A stretch of 48,396 nt of DNA from Chloroflexota bacterium (GTDB taxonomy: Bacteria; Chloroflexota; Dehalococcoidia; UBA3495): assembly GCA_022563275.1 (NCBI GenBank), contig JADFNR010000007.1, positions 1-48,396 on the forward strand. The letters are read 5' to 3'. Under the pieces are notes generated by a model, which saw only the letters and a program-made list of their open reading frames with translations, searched no databases and was not told the DNA's origin. Positions 18,706-26,362 of the stretch are shown here, piece by piece. A program made the position numbers and the translations under genes. Position 1 is the first letter of the stretch. Every line of letters starts with the position of its first letter.

Positions 18706-19479
18706 TCACGGTTTCATGGCCCGGATATTGGCTCCCATCGTTTCGAAGGCGTGAGCGCTCGCCTCGCCTCCCGCGCCCAAGAACACATCTTTGGTGGAAA
18801 CCAGTTCCACATCCGACAGGCCGGAACTCTGGATGGCGTCCAGGTACTCTCCTTCCAGGAGAGCGCCGCCGATTCAAGCGGTCCAGAGGTCAACGTTTTT
18901 CTTGGCTTCATCGGGCACCTGCTTGTAGACCACGATGTCGGCCAGATACAGCCGTCCGCCGGGCTTCAAGACGCGGAACACTTCATTGAAAACCGCGTAT
19001 TTGTCGGGAGTCAGGTTGATCACGCCGTTGGAGATGACCACGTCCACCGACCCGTCCGGGGCCGGCAGTTCCTCGGCGTAGCCTTTTTTGAATTCCAGTT
19101 GGGTGAGCCCCAGGTTTTTCGCGGTCTTCCGGGACCGTTGCAACATGGCGTCGGTCATATCCACGCCGATCACCTTGCCGGCGGGACCAACCAGTTTGGC
19201 GGCGATCATGCAGTCGAAGCCACACCCGGAGCCGATGTCCAGCACCGTTTCGCCCGTGGCGATCTCGCCCACGGAGAAAGGATTTCCGACACCGGCGAAA
19301 GACTCTACCGCCTCGTCCGGCAGGCCGTCCAAGAGTTCTTCGGGGTATTCCAGAATCTTGGCCAACGGCAGGCCGTGATGGAAGTGAAAGGTCAGTTCGG
19401 GGTTACTCGCAACTTCGGTGTATTTCTCCTGGATCTCTTTGCGCAGTATGTCTACTTTCGGTGCAACCTGAGTGGCCAT
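18706..19479 (-). CDS. ArsM-like SAM methyltransferase selenoprotein (in-frame TGA)
   Basis: A 257-residue class I methyltransferase when TGA at 18874-18876 is read as Sec202. Motif I is VLDIGSGCGFDCMIAA, then GKVIGVDMTDAML, ISNGVINLTPDK and VFRVLKPGGRLYLADIV, an order that matches arsenite methyltransferase ArsM. Beyond the TGA it continues IGGALLEGEYLDAIQSSGLSDVELVS, which aligns with the CLGGAL...EAGF block of ArsM. The TGA therefore replaces an As(III)-binding Cys (Cys224 in the algal enzyme, from memory). The other ArsM Cys, in SNCV, is Gly here. The true stop is TGA at 18706-18708. The start ATG has GGAGG upstream. It lies 57 nt after the paralogue. The substrate (As, Hg, Se or a thiol) is unproven. 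Confidence 0.85.
18847..18863 (-). promoter_or_regulatory. SECIS-like hairpin of methyltransferase 1
   Basis: Beginning 11 nt after the TGA, CUCUCC pairs perfectly with GGAGAG around the 5-base loop UGGAA, which has G at its second and third positions. The loop is 17-21 nt from the TGA. Confidence 0.72.
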
Positions 19480-19536
19480 ATCCGTCCTCCAAACGAAACG
19501 CAGTCTCCAATAATGGTAGAACCGGTTACCTAGGTG

Positions 19537-20283
19537 TTATCTGTGAGCGATTATATCAGCCGCCAGGGTTTTTGGATTGTTGGTGCGGGCGTTCCTGCTG
19601 GTACGCAGGATCTCCGCGTTGGCGAACCCGGCGTTCCGGAACTCGGCTAGGAAGGGCACCCCTTCCTTGGCGCCGGCAACTCAAGAGAACCAGTTGGCGA
19701 GGCCGGCCTTTTCATCTTCGTCCATCGGCTCGCGGAGAACTATCTCCGCGCCGTACAGCACTCCTCCGGGACGGATGACCCGGGCCAGTTCTTGGAAAAG
19801 GCCGTACCGGTTTGGGTTGAGGTTGAAGATCCCGTTCACCAAGGCGACGTCGAAGGTGCCGTCGGCGAAGGGGATCTGCTGCCCTTCCGCCTCCCGGAAA
19901 TCCACATTGACCGCACGGGCCTCGGCGGCTCCAGCACGGGCATGGGACAACATCGATGGGCTGAAATCCACTCCGTAAACCCGGCCCGTGGGCCCGGTCT
20001 TCGCCGCCGCGATCAACGCGTCGGTGCCCCCTCCACAGCCAAAATCCAAGACTGTAGACCCGGCTGGAATCTCGGCGAAAACGGAAACGTTGGATACGCC
20101 GGTAAAGCGGTCAACAGACGATCGAGGGAGGCTTCGCAACAGGTCTTCCGGGTATCCAATGCTCAGGGCGAAGTCGAATCCGAGAGGGAATGGATGGGAG
20201 TCTCCGGGGCTGTCCGCGGCCTGGGAATAGGCCTCCCGGACCTTGTCTAGCAACTCGTCCGCCAATGTCGAGTCAATCTGCAT
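19537..20283 (-). CDS. ArsM-like SAM methyltransferase selenoprotein, paralogue (in-frame TGA)
   Basis: A 248-residue class I methyltransferase when TGA at 19681-19683 is Sec201. It shares the N-terminal YPEDLLRSLP...VDRFTGVSN pattern with its downstream paralogue. Motif I is VLDFGCGGGTDALIAA, followed by GRVYGVDFSPSML, LVNGIFNLNPNRY and ARVIRPGGVLYGAEIV. After the TGA the frame continues VAGAKEGVPFLAEFRNAGFANAEIL to a TAA at 19537, completing the fold in register with the CxxGA...F..AGF block of ArsM-like enzymes. The start ATG follows GGAGAA. It is first in a probable two-gene operon behind the palindrome at 20353-20375. The substrate is unknown. Confidence 0.85.
19649..19667 (-). promoter_or_regulatory. 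SECIS-like hairpin of methyltransferase 2
   Basis: Beginning 14 nt after the TGA, AGGAAGGG pairs perfectly with CCCUUCCU around a 3-base loop GUG (22-24 nt from the TGA). G is at the first loop position. Confidence 0.75.
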
Positions 20284-20352
20284 GCGCCATTCTCCGAAAC
20301 CCGGAATATCCAGAGTCTACCGGCGTGCGCGCATAAAGACAAATAAAATATT

Positions 20353-20375
20353 TCAATATATCAGATATATATTGA
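20353..20375 (-). promoter_or_regulatory. Palindromic operator, ArsR/SmtB-like
   Basis: A perfect 9-bp inverted repeat, TCAATATAT and ATATATTGA, is separated by CAGAT in a very AT-rich stretch 70-92 nt upstream of the first methyltransferase. The form resembles operators of ArsR/SmtB-family metal sensors. No such regulator is encoded in the window. Confidence 0.5.
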
Positions 20376-20488
20376 TTTATAGATCGGTGGTCACCAGGGA
20401 ATTTGGATTGGCCCGGCAAAAATTCCGGCTTCAAGGGGCCGGAAAGCTGGGCGCATGGAATCTGCCCGGATTTGAGACTAGATGGGGA

Positions 20489-22168
20489 TTACATGTGGTC
20501 AGGGACGCTCATGCCCATCAGTTCCAAGGAGCGGCGGAACACGATCTGGGCCGATTCCACCAACTTCAAACGGGCGGCGGTTATGGCGTTATCCTCCTCG
20601 TTGGAGGAAACCACCCGGCAGTTCTCGTAGAAGGTGTGGAAGGCGTTTGCCAGCTCGGTGGCGTAGTGGGGCAGGCGGTGGGCTTCCAGGGTTTTGGCCA
20701 TCTGGTCCACCAACTCCGGGAGCTGCAGCATGGATCGGATCAACTCGAGTTCACTGGGGTGGGTCAACAGGCTGACATCGCCGTTGCTCCAATCGATGTT
20801 CCGCTCCCGGGCCAGTTTGATTATGCTGGAGTTCCGGGCGTGAGCGTATTGCACGTAATAAACCGGATTCTCGGAAGACTCTTTCTTGGCTAAGTCCAGG
20901 TCAAATTCCATCTGGGTTGACGGGGCCCGGGCCAGGAAGAAAAATCGGCAGGCGTCCGTGCCAACCTCATCGGCCAGTTCCTTCAGCGTCACCAGGTTCC
21001 CTTCGCGTTTGCCCATCCGCACAACTTCATCGCCACGGCGCAAGGTCACCATCTGAGAGATGAGCACGGTGAGGCGGTCGCGCTCGATGCCCAACGCTTC
21101 CACCGCCGACTTCATCCGTGGAACGTGACCCTGGTGGTCGGCGCCCCAGATGTCCACCACGACGTCAAAACCGCGTTTGACGAACTTGTTGTAGTGATAG
21201 GCGATGTCGGAAGCGAAGTATGTGGGCTCCCCTGAGGAACGGACCACCACGTTGTCTTTGTCGTCGCCCAGCATGGTGGAGTTGAACCACATCGCGCCGT
21301 CCCGTTCCGACAGATAGTTTTTCTCGCGGAGGAGATCGATGGCGGTGTCGTAATCGCCTTCTTCGAACAAGGTGCGTTCGCTGAACCAATTATCGAATTC
21401 CACCCCGATACCGGCCAGGTCTTCCCTGATAGTGCTCACCATCTTCTCGCGGCCGATGTCGCCGATCTCTTTGAGGGCCTGCTCTTCATCCTGGTCAAGA
21501 AAGCGGGACCCTTCCGAATCCGCGATCTCCTTGGCTAGGTCGAAGATGTAATCGCCCTTGTAACCATCGTCGGGCATCTCCGCTTCCCGGCCAAGAGATT
21601 GTTTGTAGGCGGCAAGGACGGATTCGTAGAACAACCGCATCTGGTTGCCGGCGTCATTCACGTAATATTCCCGGACGACTTCATATCCGGCCGCCTCTAG
21701 GATGTTGGCCAGTGCGCTTCCCAGGACTGCTCCTCTGGTATGGCCCACGTGGACCGGCCCCGTGGGGTTGACGCTGACAAATTCCACCATCATCCGGCGG
21801 CCCTGGCCGAAGTCGACATTGCCGAACTGGCTCCCGGCCTGGCGCACCGTCTCCACTTGTTGTTGCAGCCATGATTCCTTCAGGTAAAAATTGATGAAGC
21901 CAGGCGGCGCGGCTTCAACCCGCTCGATCACGTCGCCGGTGGGTATATGGGCGGCCAGCGACTGGGCCAAATCCAAGGGATTGATTCGCGTGGCCCGGGC
22001 CAGGCGCAGGGGCAGATTGGTGGCAAAATCGCCGTGGTCGGAGTTGCCAGGCCGCTCCACCTGGATCTCGGGCATGGTCTCCAATTGCAGCACGCCCTCT
22101 TGCCGGGCGGCCTCCAAGGCCTGGGTCACAAGCTGCTGGATGGTTTCGATCATTAACAGAGCCGGCAT
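20489..22168 (-). CDS. argS: Arginyl-tRNA synthetase
   Basis: Class I aminoacyl-tRNA synthetase charging tRNA-Arg. An N-terminal Add1-type domain (QVERPGNSDHGDFATNLPLRLA) precedes the catalytic core with the HIGH-type motif HVGHTRGAVLGSALANIL and VREYYVNDAGNQM. The KMSKS position reads MGKREGNLVTL, common for bacterial ArgRS. The anticodon-binding domain (VYYVQYAHARNSSI...) ends the protein. The start could be ATG 22168, with a GAGGA upstream, or ATG 22153; the longer open frame to 22231 lacks homology. Length about 559 residues. Confidence 0.95.
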   Translation of the reverse strand: MPALLMIETIQQLVTQALEAARQEGVLQLETMPEIQVERPGNSDHGDFATNLPLRLARATRINPLDLAQSLAAHIPTGDVIERVEAAPPGFINFYLKESWLQQQVETVRQAGSQFGNVDFGQGRRMMVEFVSVNPTGPVHVGHTRGAVLGSALANILEAAGYEVVREYYVNDAGNQMRLFYESVLAAYKQSLGREAEMPDDGYKGDYIFDLAKEIADSEGSRFLDQDEEQALKEIGDIGREKMVSTIREDLAGIGVEFDNWFSERTLFEEGDYDTAIDLLREKNYLSERDGAMWFNSTMLGDDKDNVVVRSSGEPTYFASDIAYHYNKFVKRGFDVVVDIWGADHQGHVPRMKSAVEALGIERDRLTVLISQMVTLRRGDEVVRMGKREGNLVTLKELADEVGTDACRFFFLARAPSTQMEFDLDLAKKESSENPVYYVQYAHARNSSIIKLARERNIDWSNGDVSLLTHPSELELIRSMLQLPELVDQMAKTLEAHRLPHYATELANAFHTFYENCRVVSSNEEDNAITAARLKLVESAQIVFRRSLELMGMSVPDHM

Positions 22169-22547
22169 CGGCGGAAGGTCCTCGAGGGTTTGCCTGATTT
22201 GATTGGTTTGGCCTGGCCATGCCCGGTGCAATGAAATAGCGAAAGGCGGCCATTCAACGGCCGCCTTGCTTGGGTGGCACTAGCCTATCTTACCACATGC
22301 CAGGGGCGGTCCAGGCACGGATCAGGGCCGGAGTTGGAGCGTAAGCCCAGCCCGGTTTAACCCTCTGATTGAAGGAGTGTCGGGAAGCAGATGTCCGGGC
22401 ACGGGGCTGCCTGTTACAATTGTTGCAACGCTGATTTCCCACCTGTGCCGAGCCTGTATAAACGAGAACGCTGCCGCCGGCCGGTTACGGACCTTCACTC
22501 AGCGGACCATCTCACCCCTGGCCGATCGGCGGTTCGCGCCCCGGCCT
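22169..22547. other. Divergent gap between argS and mgtE
   Basis: About 380 nt with no supported gene. A hairpin at 22243-22267 (9-bp arms AAGGCGGCC and complement) lies in the argS leader without a T-run. The mgtE frame is open through part of this region, but no homologous N-terminus or ribosome site supports an earlier start. Confidence 0.4.
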
Positions 22548-23981
22548 ATGCCCAGCAAGAACCTGCCTGATAAGAACCACATGGAACAATCTCAGATAAC
22601 ACCACCCGGCTCCCGTGCTGAAGACCAGTCCAGGCCATCTGAAGAGGTGGTCCATGAACTGGTGCGGGAACTTGAGCGCCTCCTGGAATCCGGTCAACGG
22701 CCGGAGGCCCTGGAGCGCTTTGGAGGGTTGCACCCGGTGGACCAAGGCGAGGTGCTGGCCGGATTGCCCCGGGAACTTCGGCAATCGATGTTGGCGGAGC
22801 TGGACGCCTCGGTAGTGGCCGGCATCCTAGAATTTCTGGAGCCCGGAAAATTGGCCGAGATGGTCGGCGGCCGAGAACCCGCGGACCTGGCCCAAATCCT
22901 CGACCTGACCGGCCCAGACGTGGCGGTGGACCTGCTGCGGCAGATCCCAGATGAGAAACGGCAGGAAACACTGGACGCCATGCGTGACGCAGCCGAGGTG
23001 ACCGGGCTCCTCCAGTATCAGGACGACACCGCCGGCGGTCTGATGACCCCCGATTATCCGGTGGTGATGGAGACCACCACCACCCCCAACGCCCTTGACC
23101 AGCTCCGGTTATTGGGCTCCGGCGCCGAGGATATCAACTCGGTGCTGGTGGTGGACGGCCAACAACGTCTGGTTGGGTCATTGAGCATCACCCGCCTGGC
23201 GCTGGCCCGTTCCAATTTTCTGGTGGGCGACATCATGGACCGGGAGATCAATTCGGTCACTGCCGAGACGGACCAGGAAGAGTGCGCCCGGATGATGCAG
23301 CGGTATAACCTGAGCTTCCTTCCGGTGGTGGACGGAGAGGGCCGGTTCACCGGCGTGATCTTAGCCGAGGACCTGGTGGACGTGGTGGTGGAAGAGGCCA
23401 CTGAAGACATGTTCCGCATCGCCAGCGTGGGCGGGGAACGGATCGCCGGCCCGCTCAGCAACTCGCTTCGCAGCAGGCTGCCCTGGCTGTACATCAACCT
23501 GGCGACGGCATTTTTGGCCGCCGTGACGGTCAGCCTATTCGAGTCCACGATCTCCAGGGTGGTGGCCCTTGCGGTCTTCCTGCCGGTGGTCGCCAGCCAG
23601 GGCGGCATCGGCGGCACCCAAACGGTAACCCTCGTGGTGCGGAGCATGGCCCTGGGCGACCTGCCCCGGCGGCTGGGATTGCGGCTCTTGGCCCGGGAGT
23701 TGGCCCTGGGGCTGATCCACGGAGTGGCTTTGGGGGTGGTGGTCGGAATCGTGGCCTACCTCTGGAAGGGAAACTTCACGCTGGGCGTGGTATTGGGCCT
23801 GGCCATGCTGGGGAACATGCTGGTTGCCGGGATGTTCGGGGCCGGAGTGCCGCTTCTGCTGCGGCATCTGCGGATGGACCCCGCGGTCTCCTCGGCGGTG
23901 TTCGTCACCACCTTCACCGATGTGATCGGCTTTGTACTGTTCCTCGGCCTGGCGGCGATCTTTATTGACCGCCTGGTCTAG
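22548..23981 (+). CDS. mgtE: Magnesium transporter MgtE
   Basis: Mg2+ channel of the inner membrane. Domain order is the MgtE N-terminal superhelical domain (about residues 20-145, with repeated LAELDASVVAGILEFL-type helices), two CBS domains (about 150-270, GGLMTPDYPVV and VGDIMDREINSVTAE), a plug helix, and five membrane helices with the pore motif SQGGIGGTQTVTLVVRSMALGD. The first two domains sense cytosolic Mg2+. The start is uncertain between ATG 22548 and ATG 22581, both with weak ribosome sites. Confidence 0.94.
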   Translation: MPSKNLPDKNHMEQSQITPPGSRAEDQSRPSEEVVHELVRELERLLESGQRPEALERFGGLHPVDQGEVLAGLPRELRQSMLAELDASVVAGILEFLEPGKLAEMVGGREPADLAQILDLTGPDVAVDLLRQIPDEKRQETLDAMRDAAEVTGLLQYQDDTAGGLMTPDYPVVMETTTTPNALDQLRLLGSGAEDINSVLVVDGQQRLVGSLSITRLALARSNFLVGDIMDREINSVTAETDQEECARMMQRYNLSFLPVVDGEGRFTGVILAEDLVDVVVEEATEDMFRIASVGGERIAGPLSNSLRSRLPWLYINLATAFLAAVTVSLFESTISRVVALAVFLPVVASQGGIGGTQTVTLVVRSMALGDLPRRLGLRLLARELALGLIHGVALGVVVGIVAYLWKGNFTLGVVLGLAMLGNMLVAGMFGAGVPLLLRHLRMDPAVSSAVFVTTFTDVIGFVLFLGLAAIFIDRLV

Positions 23982-24028
23982 ACCGGACCCGTGATTCGGC
24001 ATCCGCAAGAAGACAAGATGGGGGAGAT

Positions 24029-24715
24029 ATGCCCGGACAGATAGCCCTGGTTGGCGGCGATGAGTTCAGGCCCGGCTGTGAAGAGATGGACGCGGAAATC
24101 ATGGGGGCGTCGGGCCGTGATCCGGCCAAGGTCGTGGTGGTGCCGACGGCGGCGGTCACCGGGCCGGATAAGGCCGCCAACGACGGCGCGACCCACTTCG
24201 GCGCCCTGGGCGGAGATGCCAGCCGGCTGATGCTGCTGGAGCGGACCCACGCCGAGGACCCGGATTTCTTCGCTCCGGCTATCTTGGCCGATGTGGTCTA
24301 TTTCACCGGCGGCAGTCCCGAGCATCTGCTGGAGACGGTCCGGGAGTCCGCGTTCTTGAAGGCGCTGCTGGCTTCAGTGGAACGGGGCTCGGTGTTGGCG
24401 GGCTCCAGCGCGGGAGCAATGGTCATGGGGTCGATGATGCGCCGCCCCGGGGGCGGTGGTTGGGTTGAAGCCTTGGGTCTGGTTCCCGGGGTTGCCGTTC
24501 TGCCTCACCACGAACGGCGCGACCGGGCCGAGACCTCGGCGGAATTACAAGGATCGGCGCCCAGCGGACTGACGTTCTTGGGCATCGACGCCCGCACCGG
24601 ATGTCTGGGCGTGCCCGGCGACTGGCGGGTCGTCGGCTTCGGCCGGGTGACCGTCTACCAGGGCTCGGAATGGCATACCTTCAACGCGGGAGACAAGCTG
24701 CCGGCCGGGTTCTAG
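24029..24715 (+). CDS. Peptidase S51 / cyanophycinase-like protein
   Basis: A 228-residue protein of the class I glutamine-amidotransferase-like S51 group. The N-terminus is ALVGGDEFRPGCEEMD, followed by VVVVPTAAVTG, VYFTGGSPEHLLETV, and the nucleophile elbow AGSSAGAMVMGSMM, whose Ser is the expected nucleophile. PHHERRDRAE supplies a His and FLGIDARTGCLG resembles the family C-terminus. Relatives are cyanophycinase and dipeptidase E; the substrate is unknown. GGGGGAGAT lies just before the ATG. The last 228 nt of the gene recur at 28107-28334, flanking the metal island. Confidence 0.82.
   Translation: MPGQIALVGGDEFRPGCEEMDAEIMGASGRDPAKVVVVPTAAVTGPDKAANDGATHFGALGGDASRLMLLERTHAEDPDFFAPAILADVVYFTGGSPEHLLETVRESAFLKALLASVERGSVLAGSSAGAMVMGSMMRRPGGGGWVEALGLVPGVAVLPHHERRDRAETSAELQGSAPSGLTFLGIDARTGCLGVPGDWRVVGFGRVTVYQGSEWHTFNAGDKLPAGF
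24488..24715 (+). repeat. Direct repeat, copy 1 (3' end of S51 gene)
   Basis: This 228-nt segment matches 28107-28334 without gaps at roughly 90 percent identity by eye, and weaker similarity extends some 40 nt upstream. It marks the left border of the two-MerR metal island. Confidence 0.85.
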
Positions 24716-24842
24716 TCTGCGCCGGACCATCCCCGCCGCCATCGGCGCCCCGGTTCCTGGTTGCACTTCCGGCACAGTTCAATGGAATCAGCCCTCAGAT
24801 TAACTACGGCTAGGTACAGAGGTTTTGACGAATACGGTGATA

Positions 24843-25046
24843 CTATCCAGCCGCCTGCCGCCTCATCTCCGCAACCTGGGCGGCGTCCACCAAGAGCAGT
24901 TCCTGCTGGTTGGTCCCGCATTCGCCGCCGCCGCAGCCGCACCCGCAGTCGCTCTTGGCGGCGTTCCGCAGGCCGCCACATCCGCACCCGCAGTCTTGCT
25001 TCTGTTCCGGGGTGGTCAACTCTTGGACTCTGATTTGTTCAACCAT
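24843..25046 (-). CDS. Small Cys-rich putative metal-binding peptide
   Basis: A 67-residue protein, MVEQIRVQEL followed by two DCGCGCGG motifs and GEC (Cys19, 21, 23, 34, 36, 38, 43), then a short polar helix-like tail ending at TAG. The seven Cys in CxCxC clusters suggest soft-metal binding (Cu, Ag, Hg, Cd or Zn) like a metallothionein or metallochaperone; I do not recognise a named family. The ATG at 25046 has AGAGGTGAAG upstream and overlaps the end of the MerR gene by 31 nt, so the two are co-transcribed and probably coupled. Expression should follow the CueR-like promoter at 25534-25564. Confidence 0.7.
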   Translation of the reverse strand: MVEQIRVQELTTPEQKQDCGCGCGGLRNAAKSDCGCGCGGGECGTNQQELLLVDAAQVAEMRRQAAG

Positions 25047-25516
25047 AACTTCACCTCTTGCAGTTGATTCGGGTCCTTTTCTCCGGCGCCCAGACAGGTA
25101 CAAGTTTCAGGGGAACACTGCAACATCGTATGGCCGGCGCTGGCCTCTTTTTGAGACGCTGCGAAGTGTGCACCAAGGCTTTGGAGGTCATCTTTTAGAT
25201 GCTCTAGGTCGGCGATCCGCTGGTCCACTTCTCGCAGTTTCCGGCGGAGCACCTCCTGGAACCGTTCCTGGAAATCGTCGCACGACCCGGTGCTGGCCCA
25301 CTCCACCAACTCCCGCACTTCGGTCAGTCCCATATCCAGCGCACGGGCCCGGCGGACCAGTTCCACCCGGCGGACGTCTATATCCGAGTAAAGCCGGTAT
25401 CTTGCATCGTTACGGCTGGGCTGGGGAAGGACACCGACTTCTTCATAGTAGCGAATGGTCTTACGTGGGACGCCCGCGAGCTCCGATAGTTGGCCGATGG
25501 TCAATTTCCGCTCCAT
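25016..25516 (-). CDS. MerR-family metal-responsive regulator, CueR-like context
   Basis: A 166-residue MerR protein. The winged HTH is TIGQLSELAGVPRKTIRYYEEVGVLPQP...RYRLYS, followed by VELVRRARALDMGLTEVRELV and a long dimerisation coiled coil. Cysteines occur in GSCDDF near residue 80 and in a C-terminal CSPETCTC cluster, plausible metal ligands. The ATG at 25516 is preceded by AGAGG; the upstream in-frame Met is rejected. Its own promoter has a 19-bp spacer with a dyad as in CueR targets, so autoregulation by a soft metal is likely. The downstream Cys-rich peptide overlaps its end. Confidence 0.85.
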   Translation of the reverse strand: MERKLTIGQLSELAGVPRKTIRYYEEVGVLPQPSRNDARYRLYSDIDVRRVELVRRARALDMGLTEVRELVEWASTGSCDDFQERFQEVLRRKLREVDQRIADLEHLKDDLQSLGAHFAASQKEASAGHTMLQCSPETCTCLGAGEKDPNQLQEVKLWLNKSESKS

Positions 25517-25533
25517 CTCGAACCTCTTGAACG

Positions 25534-25564
25534 AGCCTAAGCCTTCCACCTACTGGAATGTCAA
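25534..25564 (-). promoter_or_regulatory. MerR-type promoter with CueR-like operator
   Basis: The -35 TTGACA (25559-25564) and -10 TAGGCT (25534-25539) are separated by 19 bases, the over-long spacer typical of MerR activation. The spacer carries the dyad TTCCA-N5-TGGAA (25544-25558), resembling the CueR operator CCTTCC...GGAAGG. Confidence 0.8.
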
Positions 25565-25604
25565 TAGGCTCCGGCCATGATCTTTTGGCACAGGGCGCAA
25601 CGGT

Positions 25605-25946
25605 CTACTCCCGTAGTTTACTCGCTTTTCCCTGCGTAGCTGGAACCTCTCCGCGGGCGGCCTCCGGAAGCTTTCCGCCCCTCAGAACGGAAGCGGCGAT
25701 AGCCAGTATCCCAGCGATGCCGAGGACTCTGCAAGCTTCTTCCAGCTCCTTCTTCCTAACCTGGGGCAACTCTTCGATGGTACACACTGGGGGATCGCCC
25801 AGAAGGGTAGCAGCCTCGCCTTTAGTTCCAACCGATAGGCATACCTGCACCCCCTCACCGGCGTACTTGGCTAAGGCGCCACCGACAATCCTGGACTCGT
25901 CGTCGGGGTGGGCGAATACTGCCAGAAGGCGATACCCTGTCGACAT
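25605..25946 (-). pseudogene. Truncated PIG-L/LmbE-type deacetylase
   Basis: The first about 75 residues match the PIG-L/LmbE N-acetylglucosaminyl deacetylase family: LLAVFAHPDDES (zinc site), GGALAKYAGEGVQVCLSVGTKGEAA and KKELEEACRVLGI. After that the sequence turns into unrelated low-complexity residues and stops at 113, against roughly 220-280 in the family, so the His-containing C-terminal half is missing. It lies 67 nt downstream of the 56-residue CPEC protein on the same strand. It is probably a decayed gene rather than an active enzyme. Confidence 0.65.
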
Positions 25947-26013
25947 AGGCTACACCAATCCCTACCCAGGGGTGACGTTAGAGCGCAAGCTCCCGGCGCT
26001 CCATGGGAACCCT

Positions 26014-26184
26014 TCAACACTCAGCCGAAAACAGTTCCCCTTCCACCCTCAGGATGGTCCCCGCATCTATCAAGCCCGTGATGGCCACGTGTACGAAGGG
26101 GTCGTTTCCCGTTTTAAGGTAGGTGACCCCGCGCCCGCACTCTGGGCACACATAGAACTCGGCAATCTTACCTACTTTGTCCAT
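26014..26184 (-). CDS. 56-residue CPEC-motif mini-protein
   Basis: A small protein with one CPECG knuckle (Cys13, Cys16) after MDKVGKIAEFYV, then a beta-rich segment (VTYLKTGNDPFVHVAITG...RVEGELFS) ending in Cys56. It looks like a single zinc-ribbon or rubredoxin knuckle; I know no exact family. GGAGG lies 7 nt before the ATG, and a MerR-type promoter lies 54 nt further upstream, so it is probably a metal-induced member of the CueR-like regulon. Confidence 0.7.
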   Translation of the reverse strand: MDKVGKIAEFYVCPECGRGVTYLKTGNDPFVHVAITGLIDAGTILRVEGELFSAEC

Positions 26185-26237
26185 GAATCAACCTCCAGCC
26201 TCCAAGGCCCTGGTTCGTCGGGCGAACCCTCTGGACG

Positions 26238-26268
26238 AACCTAGACCTTCCAGCCCCTGTAATGTCAA
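26238..26268 (-). promoter_or_regulatory. Second CueR-like MerR promoter
   Basis: The -35 TTGACA (26263-26268) and -10 TAGGTT (26238-26243) have a 19-bp spacer holding an imperfect dyad TTACA-N5-TGGAA. This is almost the same operator as at 25544-25558, so one regulator probably controls both. Confidence 0.75.
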
Positions 26269-26298
26269 GTCAATTAATCAAATAGTTCTTAGGGAACT

Positions 26299-26329
26299 TT
26301 GCCCTCCCCTCGACTGGAGGGTGTAATGT
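26299..26329 (+). promoter_or_regulatory. MerR-type promoter of the second merR
   Basis: The -35 TTGCCC (26299-26304) and -10 TAATGT (26324-26329) are separated by 19 bases, with the dyad CCCTCC-N8-GGAGGG. The core CCTCGACTGGAGGGTGTA is shared with the promoter at 26861 and resembles ZntR/PbrR/CadR operators. Confidence 0.75.
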
Positions 26330-26362
26330 AGTTGTGCCGCACCTTAGCCGGGGAGAAAAGCC

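Noticed and set aside
22243..22267. Hairpin in the argS leader as a T-box or attenuator
   Set aside because: There is no T-box sequence, specifier loop or T-run; only a simple stem is visible.
25016..25018. TGA at the end of the first merR gene as another Sec codon
   Set aside because: The frame beyond it is low-complexity sequence antiphase to the Cys-rich peptide and shows no MerR-family extension.
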